9,916 nt of DNA from an uncultured Lachnospiraceae bacterium (GTDB lineage Bacteria > Bacillota > Clostridia > Lachnospirales > Lachnospiraceae), in assembly GCA_937915975.1 (NCBI GenBank), contig CALGGL010000171.1, positions 1 to 9,916 of the forward strand. Reading direction: 5' to 3'. Shown here piece by piece: positions 1-5,637 of the stretch. Positions within the stretch are counted from its first letter, which is position 1; each line of letters starts with the position of its first letter. Below the pieces are notes generated by a model, which was not told the DNA's origin, did no database searches, and saw nothing but the letters and a program-made list of their open reading frames with translations. Made by a program: the position numbers and the translations under genes.

Positions 1-6
1 AAGTGT

Positions 7-34
7 TTGGATGTCAATTAAAATATTAGATAAT
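7..34 (+). promoter_or_regulatory. Weak candidate promoter for the macro-domain gene
   Basis: TTGGAT (7-12) and GATAAT (29-34) are separated by 16 bases. The -10 element matches consensus at five of six positions but the -35 is poor. A leader of about 50 bases before the ATG at 89 would contain the small hairpin AAAAGG-ACG-CCTTTT (44-58) followed by a few more T. The window edge hides whatever lies upstream. Confidence 0.25.
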
Positions 35-88
35 ATAAGTTTCAAAAGGACGCCTTTTTTTAGTAATTTATTTAACGAGGTAACAACT

Positions 89-1288
89 ATGTCTTTTAAG
101 ATAATAAGAAACAATATTATAAATGTATCAGCAGATGCAATCGTAAACACTGCCAATCCTAAACCTACTTATGCGAGTGGTGTTGACTTGGAGATTTATA
201 AGGCAGCGGGAGCAAAGAAGCTTTTGAAAGAAAGGAAAAAGATAGGCCGTATAGATGTTGGAAATGCTGTATATACACCGGCATTTAAGCTTTCTGCAAA
301 GTACATAATCCATACTGTAGGTCCTGTGTGGCAGGGAGGAAGCGCGGGCGAGCGTGATGCGGTAAGAAGCTGCTATGAGAATAGTCTTAAACTGGCTAAG
401 GAGCTTGGCTGCGAGAGCATTGCATTTCCGCTTATAGCTACCGGTGTATATGGTTTTCCAAAGGCAGAAGCGCTTCAGATAGCCGTTTCTGTTTTCAGTG
501 AATTTCTTGTGGACTCTGATATGGAGATTACTCTTGTGGTATTTGATGAAAAGTCTTTTGTTTTGTCGGATAAGATTTTTTCAGGTGTTGAGGAGTTCAT
601 AGATAATAATTATGTAACTAAAAAGGTTTATGAAGAATATGAAACTGAAGATGAAACGAGGATGTTGCTTGATGATGACAGACGTGGAGTGGGACCGCGA
701 CTTATGGCTGCAAGGTCTTCGGCATCTATGCCTGAAAGCATGTCAGAAAGAAGATTTCAGGCTGCCAAGATGGTTCCTCAAGCTTCTTTAGGACGTAAGC
801 CTTTTCTGAAAAATAAAAAGATTGCGGATTCTTTTGAGGAAGATAAAGAAACCGGACCACAAATTGAATGTGAACAAAGTGAGGAGATAGCCAAACATAT
901 TGGTAATAATGGCATTCACATCTCCCTTGATGACAAGGTGGCGCATATCAAGGACACTTGGCAGGAGAATCTGCTTCATTTGATTGACACAAAGGGCTAT
1001 ACGGACACTGAGGTTTACAAGCGTGCCAATGTTGACAGGAAGCTTTTTTCAAAGATTAGAAGCAATGTTAATTATCAGCCGAAGAAGATTACCGCTATGG
1101 CATTTGCACTTGCTTTAAGGCTTAACCTTGATGAGACGAAGGATTTCTTAAGCCGTGCAGGATATGCTCTTTCGCCGAGCAGTATGTTTGACTTGATTGT
1201 GGAGTATTTTATTGAAAATGAGGTCTATGACATTTATACGATTAACCTTGCATTATTTAAGCATGAGCAGCAGCTTCTCGGAGATTAG
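89..1288 (+). CDS. Macro-domain protein with C-terminal HTH-like helical domain
   Basis: Predicted 399-residue cytosolic protein. Residues 1-175 form a macro domain, the fold that binds or hydrolyses ADP-ribose and its derivatives. Visible motifs are IVNTANP (18-24) ending in SGVD (30-33), GNAVYTPAF (58-66), YIIHTVGPVW (72-81) and the phosphate loop ATGVYGFPK (117-125). The NTAN and SGVD segments replace the textbook NAAN and GGGVD, so the Asn and Asp positions are kept but the glycine loop is altered; hydrolase activity is therefore plausible but unproven. Residues 176-276 are a charged, probably disordered linker. Residues 277-399 are all-helical and include an XRE-like helix-turn-helix pattern (about 303-345), which may bind DNA or a partner. 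The ATG at 89 is chosen over the in-frame upstream ATG at 11 because ACGAGG lies just before it and the macro fold begins exactly there. A terminator-like hairpin overlaps the stop codon. The neighbour is a vWA protein. Fold call firm, function open. Confidence 0.85.
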   Translation: MSFKIIRNNIINVSADAIVNTANPKPTYASGVDLEIYKAAGAKKLLKERKKIGRIDVGNAVYTPAFKLSAKYIIHTVGPVWQGGSAGERDAVRSCYENSLKLAKELGCESIAFPLIATGVYGFPKAEALQIAVSVFSEFLVDSDMEITLVVFDEKSFVLSDKIFSGVEEFIDNNYVTKKVYEEYETEDETRMLLDDDRRGVGPRLMAARSSASMPESMSERRFQAAKMVPQASLGRKPFLKNKKIADSFEEDKETGPQIECEQSEEIAKHIGNNGIHISLDDKVAHIKDTWQENLLHLIDTKGYTDTEVYKRANVDRKLFSKIRSNVNYQPKKITAMAFALALRLNLDETKDFLSRAGYALSPSSMFDLIVEYFIENEVYDIYTINLALFKHEQQLLGD

Positions 1289-1301
1289 AAGCTGCTCTTT
1301 T
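1269..1301 (+). terminator. Intrinsic terminator overlapping the macro-gene stop codon
   Basis: A perfect 10-bp stem AGCAGCTTCT / AGAAGCTGCT (1269-1278 with 1287-1296) closes an 8-base loop and is followed by CTTTT. The stop codon TAG at 1286-1288 lies at the loop/stem boundary, so the last codons also encode the terminator. The T tract is short, so termination may be partial. Confidence 0.6.
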
Positions 1302-1302
1302 G

Positions 1303-1556
1303 GTGCACACGCCCGCATAATGATAATTGTCACTTCGTGACACGCGGGCGGCGCGGCGAGTAGGGTGCGATTTCATCTTCCCTACTCGATTCTGTACATT
1401 TCAAAAGTCGCCTGCGAAGCGACCATTTTAATTTTCCAATTCGTTATACTTATCTCGTAACTTGAAGTTAGCACTGATGTGACAAGGTTCATGCCCATGA
1501 CACACAGAAGCGTGACAAGACTCATGCTCGTGTCACATATGAAGGAGGTAAGTTTT
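1303..1556. repeat. Intergenic region with three inverted repeats and a GTGACA cluster
   Basis: This gap has no convincing gene and is more G+C-rich than its surroundings in its first half. It contains a nested hairpin (CGCCCGC 1310-1316 with GCGGGCG 1344-1350, enclosing TGTCAC 1328-1333 with GTGACA 1337-1342), then a 9-bp stem (CGAGTAGGG 1357-1365 with CCCTACTCG 1380-1388), then a small stem (GTCGC 1407-1411 with GCGAC 1419-1423). None is followed by a T tract long enough to be an obvious terminator. The arrangement resembles a dispersed intergenic element (REP- or MITE-like), but that cannot be tested from one copy. A weak -10 (TATACT, 1445-1450) lacks a recognisable -35. Direct repeats further down are listed separately. 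Confidence 0.5.
1479..1537. repeat. Two-copy 26-base direct repeat, period 33, possible operator
   Basis: Two copies, 1479-1504 and 1512-1537, agree at 21 of 26 positions and start with GTGACAAG. The second copy also forms an inverted pair, GTGACA (1512-1517) with TGTCAC (1531-1536). The repeat ends just before the GGAGG ribosome binding site of the vWA gene, a position suited to an operator or to leader RNA structure. The period of 33 keeps reading frame, so a GTG-initiated N-terminal extension of the vWA protein is formally possible but has no ribosome binding site. Confidence 0.5.
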
Positions 1557-2228
1557 ATGAAGAAAGGTTTAACAGAGGTTGTATTTATTTTAGACAGAAG
1601 CGGTTCGATGAGCGGACTTGAGGCAGATACTATAGGCGGTTACAATTCCATGCTGGAAAAGCAAAAGACCGGCGAAGGCGAGGTTATCATTTCCACGGTT
1701 TTATTTGATGACAAGATTGAGGTTATACACGACAGAAAACCGATAACAGAGGTGAAGCCTATCTCCGGCGAAGAGTATTATGTAAGAGGCTGTACGGCAC
1801 TACTTGATGCAATTGGAGGAGCGATTCACCATATCGGACATACCCATAAGGAGGCTGATACAAATGATGTTCCAGAGAAGACTTTATTTATCATAACCAC
1901 TGACGGTATGGAAAATGCCAGCAAAAAATACACCTATGACAAGATTAAGAAGATGGTGGAAAAAAAGAAGAAAAAGCTCGGTTGGGAGTTTATCTTTATG
2001 GGTGCTAATATTGATGCTATTTCGGTCGCAAGTCAATTTGGAATTGCAAAAAATCGTGCAGTAAGATATGAAAGTGATTCTGTGGGAACCAGACTTAATT
2101 ATAATGTTATGTCCAATCTAATATCAAGTGCACGTATGTGCCAAAGTTCTGCCAAGATGACACAGGCATTTAATGATGAAGATTTTCTTGAAGATATAGA
2201 AAATGATTATGAAAAAAGGCATAAATAA
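1557..2228 (+). CDS. von Willebrand factor A domain protein (MIDAS intact)
   Basis: Predicted 223-residue soluble protein consisting almost entirely of one vWA domain. The metal-ion-dependent adhesion site is complete: DRSGS (Asp13, Ser15, Ser17), a Thr in CTALLDAIG (Thr80) and the Asp of TTDGMEN (Asp116). Such domains usually coordinate Mg2+ and bind a protein partner. There is no signal peptide or membrane segment, so it acts in the cytosol. The GFIFMGAN-like strand (WEFIFMGANIDA, 143-154) is typical of the TerY-like bacterial vWA group. The ATG at 1557 has an excellent GGAGG at 1544-1548; upstream in-frame starts lack one. A run KKMVEKKKKK (131-140) is strongly basic. The preceding gene encodes a macro/HTH protein, and the two may work together, although a terminator-like hairpin separates them. 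The substrate or partner cannot be read from sequence. Confidence 0.85.
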   Translation: MKKGLTEVVFILDRSGSMSGLEADTIGGYNSMLEKQKTGEGEVIISTVLFDDKIEVIHDRKPITEVKPISGEEYYVRGCTALLDAIGGAIHHIGHTHKEADTNDVPEKTLFIITTDGMENASKKYTYDKIKKMVEKKKKKLGWEFIFMGANIDAISVASQFGIAKNRAVRYESDSVGTRLNYNVMSNLISSARMCQSSAKMTQAFNDEDFLEDIENDYEKRHK

Positions 2229-2231
2229 ATA

Positions 2232-2260
2232 TTGGCATAGGGGATATATCCCTTTATAAT
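2232..2260 (+). promoter_or_regulatory. Near-consensus sigma-A promoter with palindromic spacer
   Basis: TTGGCA (2232-2237) and a perfect TATAAT (2255-2260) are separated by exactly 17 bases. It starts four bases after the vWA stop codon and drives the DUF4160/DUF2442-XRE pair. The spacer contains the perfect 12-bp palindrome GGGATATATCCC (2241-2252). TTATAAT (2254-2260) is also repeated inverted as ATTATAA (2270-2276), with CCC/GGG flanks offset by one base. Occupancy of either site would block RNA polymerase, fitting autorepression by the XRE protein (inference). Confidence 0.75.
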
Positions 2261-2294
2261 ATAAATAGAATTATAAGGGGAGGGCGTAACAAAT

Positions 2295-2548
2295 ATGCCG
2301 ACAATTTCTAATTTTTATGGTATTATAATTATAATGTATTTGAGAAATAAAGAACATAATCCCCCACATATTCACGCAATTACTCAAGATTATGCTGCTT
2401 CTTTTCTTATTGAAACAGGAGATATTATGGAAGGGGAATTTCCTCGAAAAGCAAAATGTTGGTCAAGGAATTTGTTTTAAAATATAAGAATGAATTAAAG
2501 GAGATGTGGGAAACAGAAAACTATAGAAAACTCCCACCATTAGATTAA
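2295..2548 (+). pseudogene. DUF4160 family gene, apparently frameshifted
   Basis: The 5' frame encodes 61 residues beginning MPTISNFYGI and containing HNPPHIHA (21-28), the hallmark of DUF4160 proteins, then GEFPRKAK, after which it reads out of family and stops at 2478-2480. The next frame, from the ATG at 2456, continues with MLVKEFVLKYKNELKEMW and ends LPPLD at 2548, which is the expected DUF4160 C-terminus. Adding one base in the A run of GCAAAATG (2451-2458) would restore an 84-residue protein of normal family length. Possible causes are a true inactivating deletion, slippage-type recoding or phase variation at the A tract, or a sequencing error. DUF4160 has no established biochemical role; it is often found next to DUF2442 proteins in toxin-antitoxin-like pairs. 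The ribosome binding site AGGGGAGGG (2276-2284) is strong. Confidence 0.75.
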
Positions 2549-2549
2549 T

Positions 2550-3017
2550 ATGTTTCATAAAGCGTTAGAATTAGAATTCAAAGATGGAACCGAGCTTGAA
2601 CTTACTTTTCAAGATGGAAAGGTAAAACAATATGATATGGCTGTGCTCTTTACTAAGTACCCGCAACTGCATGCCCTTGAAAACAGAGACTTTTTTTTAT
2701 CCGGTCAACTAATGGGCTCGTATGGTATAAGATGGAATGATGATTTGGACATTGATGTTGAGACCATATATGAAGAAGGGCGTACTGTACGCCTTGTTAA
2801 GCTTGCGATAGCATTTATGGTTGGTGAGGAGGTAATGCATGCAAGAACCAAGAGGGGATTGACACAGAAACAGTTATCTGAAGCTACAGGCATTGATCAG
2901 TCAGATTTATCCAAGATAGAAAGAGGTATGGCAAATGTATCTGTAAGTACACTCAACAGAATTGCTCTGGCATTGGGGTGTAGGTTGAATATTAATTTTT
3001 CTTATGAAGATGATTAA
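2550..3017 (+). CDS. DUF2442 domain fused to XRE-family HTH regulator
   Basis: Predicted 155-residue protein. Residues 1-80 match the DUF2442 pattern: a small beta-rich module with LELEFKDGTELELTFQDGKV, a central YPQLHAL, and GIRWNDDLDIDVETIY. Residues 95-150 form a Cro/C1-type helix-turn-helix, RGLTQKQLSEATGIDQSDLSKIERG, where DQSDLSKIE is the recognition helix. It probably binds DNA and represses its own operon, as antitoxin-like partners do. The ATG is one base after the restored DUF4160 stop (TAA 2546-2548) and has no ribosome binding site of its own, so translation likely depends on ribosomes finishing the DUF4160 frame. The frameshift, which stops ribosomes at 2480, should therefore lower its expression. 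A strong terminator follows. Domain call firm; target and partner are inferred. Confidence 0.87.
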   Translation: MFHKALELEFKDGTELELTFQDGKVKQYDMAVLFTKYPQLHALENRDFFLSGQLMGSYGIRWNDDLDIDVETIYEEGRTVRLVKLAIAFMVGEEVMHARTKRGLTQKQLSEATGIDQSDLSKIERGMANVSVSTLNRIALALGCRLNINFSYEDD

Positions 3018-3044
3018 ATAGATTATAAAAAACAAGATATCCAC

Positions 3045-3086
3045 ACCATGGGTTATAGCTTTTAGCTATAACCCATGGTATTTTTT
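3045..3086 (+). terminator. Strong intrinsic terminator
   Basis: A perfect 16-bp stem ACCATGGGTTATAGCT (3045-3060) with its complement (3064-3079) closes a TTT loop and is followed by ATTTTTT. It ends the DUF4160/DUF2442-XRE unit and insulates it from the LanC-like gene. Confidence 0.92.
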
Positions 3087-3092
3087 AGGAAT

Positions 3093-3121
3093 TATACATA
3101 ATCAAAAGCTTGTGCTATATT
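3093..3121 (+). promoter_or_regulatory. Candidate promoter for the LanC-like gene
   Basis: TATACA (3093-3098, four of six to TTGACA) and TATATT (3116-3121, five of six to TATAAT) are 17 bases apart, and TGC directly before the -10 makes it an extended -10. It lies just after a strong terminator and about 40 bases before the start codon, where a promoter is required. Confidence 0.5.
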
Positions 3122-3162
3122 AATCCATAGAAAAACACTATGAATTAAGGAGAGTGATAGTA

Positions 3163-4503
3163 ATGGGAGATATTAAGCTGATTAGTCCGTTTGATGAGAT
3201 TGACAATAACACTTATCTTGAGACAGCAGAAGCGGTTGCGAAGTGGATTGACAGATTTTCCGTTAAGAAGGATAAAGGAAAAAGTTGGAAGATAAGCAGC
3301 GGAGAGGGTTCTTCAGAGGGAGATGAACTGGCAGGTAAGTTAAGTGACAGGACTATTTATTCCGGAGCTGCGGGTATCGGTTTCTTTTATATCCAGCTCT
3401 ATGAGGCAACCGGTAAAAAGGAGTATCTGGAGGAAGCTATTCAGGCAGGAGAATATCTGCTTGATACATACGACGAAGAGCTCGGTAAGAAACCGGGGAT
3501 TCATACGGGTTTATCCGGTGAGGGTTTATTTGCTTATCATCTGTATCAAAAAACAGGCGATGAAAGATATCTGGAATATGCAAGAAAGGCTGGAGATGCC
3601 GTTTACAAATACGCCGTTAAAAATGAGGGCGAGGTTCATTGGTATAACCTGATTGATTATATGGGTGACGGCAGTACCATTTTATATTGGATTTATCTGT
3701 CAGACATAACGGGCGATAAGAAGTATCTTTCGTATGCGAAGGAAACTCTTGATTATATTATAAGTATTGCAACAGTAAATGATGATGGGACGGTTAATTG
3801 GAACTTCCTTGAGATAAATGATTATTTCAAAAATCTTCCTGCCGGCGGACTTATTTCCAACTTTGCACATGGAACTGCCGGAGTGGTTTATTTACTTACC
3901 AAATATTATGAAGCATCTAAGGATGAAAATTATCTGTCTTACGCAAAAAAGGGTTTTTCGTTCCTTGAAAATATTGCGGTAAAGGATGGAGATTCGGCGA
4001 TTGTTCCTTATATATATTGGAAGGATACGGGAAAAGCCTACGATGTATTTTATCTTAGTCTATGTCACGGACCGGTCGGAACGGCAATTGTGGCAAAGGA
4101 GCTTTATCAGGCAACAGGAGATAAGGAATATATTGAATTCTATAGAAAGCTTACAAATGCACTTGTAAAAGCGGGTGTTCCGAATATCCGCTCAGCAGGC
4201 TATTGGAATGACTGCATATGCTGTGGTTCGTCCGGCGTACTGCTTCATTTTATAGACGGAATAGATACTATAGGTGATGAAAAATATGAAAGACTTGCCA
4301 AGGAGACTGCAAGAAAATTAATCGGAGACGCATTTAAGGATGATAAAGGAATACGTTGGTACAATGCGTGGACGAGAGTAATTCCGTGGAATGTGGATTC
4401 ACACCTTGGACTGTATATAGGTGCAGCCGGTTCGGCGAGTGCATTGCTTTCGCTATATGGAAAGCTTGAAAATAAAGAAATAACACCGTTGGTTGAGTTT
4501 TGA
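3163..4503 (+). CDS. Orphan lanthionine synthetase C-like (LanC-like) protein
   Basis: Predicted 446-residue cytosolic protein with the glycine-rich motifs of the LanC alpha/alpha-toroid fold in order: YSGAAGIGFFYI (66-77), NFAHGTAGVVYLL (233-245), LCHGPVG (300-306), CICCGSSG (351-358) and IGAAGSASALLSLYG (419-433). LanC enzymes hold a zinc that activates cysteine thiols for thioether formation. The likely ligands here are Cys301, Cys353 and Cys354, with His236 as candidate acid/base. Cys-Cys-Gly in place of the usual Cys-His-Gly gives a three-Cys site, as known in one LanM group (ProcM-like). At least six helical hairpins carry a recurring TGD-x-x-Y-L-x-x-A pattern (from about 83, 132, 183, 252, 318 and 370). 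The ATG at 3163 is preferred over GTG at 3154 because AAGGAGA (3147-3153) is correctly spaced only for the ATG. No precursor peptide, dehydratase or exporter gene is nearby, so a lantibiotic role is doubtful. A cysteine-synthase-like gene follows. Confidence 0.85.
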   Translation: MGDIKLISPFDEIDNNTYLETAEAVAKWIDRFSVKKDKGKSWKISSGEGSSEGDELAGKLSDRTIYSGAAGIGFFYIQLYEATGKKEYLEEAIQAGEYLLDTYDEELGKKPGIHTGLSGEGLFAYHLYQKTGDERYLEYARKAGDAVYKYAVKNEGEVHWYNLIDYMGDGSTILYWIYLSDITGDKKYLSYAKETLDYIISIATVNDDGTVNWNFLEINDYFKNLPAGGLISNFAHGTAGVVYLLTKYYEASKDENYLSYAKKGFSFLENIAVKDGDSAIVPYIYWKDTGKAYDVFYLSLCHGPVGTAIVAKELYQATGDKEYIEFYRKLTNALVKAGVPNIRSAGYWNDCICCGSSGVLLHFIDGIDTIGDEKYERLAKETARKLIGDAFKDDKGIRWYNAWTRVIPWNVDSHLGLYIGAAGSASALLSLYGKLENKEITPLVEF

Positions 4504-4573
4504 CAAAGAGATAAAAATATAAATTAATTACAAAAATATGAAATATAAGTGTGAAATTTAGGAGGAAAAAGAT

Positions 4574-5560
4574 ATGAGTAAAATTTATTCAAGTATTACA
4601 GAGTTGGTAGGACGTACACCTTTGGTTGAGCTTACAAATTTTGAAAAGGATAATAATCTTAAGGCAAAGATTTTGGGAAAGCTGGAGTATTTTAATCCGA
4701 CGGGAAGTGTAAAGGACAGGGCTGCACTTAGTATGCTTGAGGGAGCGGAAAAGGACGGTAGACTTAAACCGGGGCAGACAGTTGTGGAAACCACAAGCGG
4801 CAATACGGGAATAGCTTTGGCAGCCTTTTGTGCAGCTAAGAATCACCCGCTTATCATATATATGGAGCCGGGATGTACACCTGAGAGAATTCAAATTATG
4901 AAGGCGTATGGAACGGATGTGAGAGGACTTAATGATATTCCGGGAGCAGATGCTATACTCAAGGAGTTTGGCTTTAATCCTGTTAAGCTTATGGAAGCAG
5001 TAGGTAAAGAAGCAAAGGAAAAGGATTACTTCTATGTGGGACAGCTTTTTAATGAGGATAATCCTAAGGCACATTATGAGACAACGGGACCTGAGCTTGT
5101 TGAGGATACAGACGGAAAGATAGATATAGCTGTTATGCTTGTCGGTACTGCAGGCACGATTGCCGGTGTGGGTACATATCTTAAGGACAATATCAAAGGC
5201 GTTAAAGTGGTTGGAGTACAGCCGACACCGGATTCACTTTCCTTTGTACCTGATGCTAAGGCAACCATAGACGGTGTTGTTGTGTTCCAGACAGAAGAAA
5301 AACCGTGTAGTCATCCGTTTATAGTTAAGAGAAATTTCCAATTTGATGAGATTATAAATGTAAGCGGAGAAGCAGCGTATGAGTCTGCAAGAGAGCTTGC
5401 AACGTCTGATGGAATATTTTTGGGTGCATCCGCTGCTGCAGCACTTACCGCAGCCAAAGAACTTGCCTTAAGACCTGAAAATGAAGGCAAGAATATAGTA
5501 GCTGTTTTTGCGGATAACGGAATGAAATATTTAAGTACTAATATGTACCGTTTTGATTAA
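4574..5560 (+). CDS. cysK: Cysteine synthase family PLP enzyme (CysK-like)
   Basis: Predicted 328-residue cytosolic fold-type II PLP enzyme, expected to make L-cysteine from O-acetylserine and sulfide. Visible motifs are the PLP-lysine segment NPTGSVKDR (Lys47), the substrate loop TSGNTG (74-79), the phosphate loop GTAGT (191-195, usually GTGGT), a Ser in GASAA (284-288, usually GISSGA) that would contact the pyridine nitrogen, and the C-terminal GMKYLSTNMY (316-325) typical of CysK. Two regions depart from standard CysK: 118-150 is longer than usual, and 225-258 carries KPCSHPF where CysK normally has a GPHKIQGIG-like loop. A related beta-substitution activity or another thiol/serine substrate is thus possible. 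AGGAGG at 4560-4565 sets the start. The gene follows the LanC-like gene by 70 bases with no terminator, so co-transcription is possible; a TTGACA at 4500-4505 overlaps that gene's stop, but its -10 is weak. Confidence 0.82.
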   Translation: MSKIYSSITELVGRTPLVELTNFEKDNNLKAKILGKLEYFNPTGSVKDRAALSMLEGAEKDGRLKPGQTVVETTSGNTGIALAAFCAAKNHPLIIYMEPGCTPERIQIMKAYGTDVRGLNDIPGADAILKEFGFNPVKLMEAVGKEAKEKDYFYVGQLFNEDNPKAHYETTGPELVEDTDGKIDIAVMLVGTAGTIAGVGTYLKDNIKGVKVVGVQPTPDSLSFVPDAKATIDGVVVFQTEEKPCSHPFIVKRNFQFDEIINVSGEAAYESARELATSDGIFLGASAAAALTAAKELALRPENEGKNIVAVFADNGMKYLSTNMYRFD

Positions 5561-5588
5561 TTAAAATGTGGTAATGACCTGCTGATTA

Positions 5589-5597
5589 TGGTATTAT
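5589..5597 (+). promoter_or_regulatory. Candidate extended -10 promoter for ygiQ
   Basis: TGG-TATTAT (5589-5597) is an extended -10 with five of six matches to TATAAT. There is no recognisable -35 at the standard distance. It lies about 40 bases before the YgiQ start codon. No terminator is seen after the cysteine-synthase gene, so read-through is also possible. Confidence 0.35.
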
Positions 5598-5637
5598 TAA
5601 ATATATAGACTCTGAATTCTTATGTGGAGAAACCATA

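Noticed and set aside
44..61. Small hairpin AAAAGG-ACG-CCTTTT with T run as a terminator
   Set aside because: The stem has only two G-C pairs and is too weak to call; it may be leader structure.
11..88. 26-residue N-terminal extension of the macro protein
   Set aside because: The macro fold begins at the ATG at 89, which has ACGAGG upstream; the upstream ATG at 11 has no visible ribosome binding site in the few bases available.
1479..1537. CRISPR-like repeat
   Set aside because: There are only two imperfect copies at 33-base period with no spacer-sized unique sequence and no cas genes.
1479..1556. GTG-initiated N-terminal extension of the vWA protein
   Set aside because: There is no ribosome binding site at 1479, whereas GGAGG sits eight bases before the ATG at 1557 and the vWA fold starts there.
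3018..3162. Possible lanthipeptide precursor gene near the LanC-like gene
   Set aside because: The gap holds a terminator and promoter, and no Cys/Ser/Thr-rich small frame with a ribosome binding site is seen here or in 4504-4573.
4589..5074. Minus-strand open frame opposite the cysteine synthase gene
   Set aside because: It is covered by a conserved enzyme on the + strand and shows no domain or start signals.
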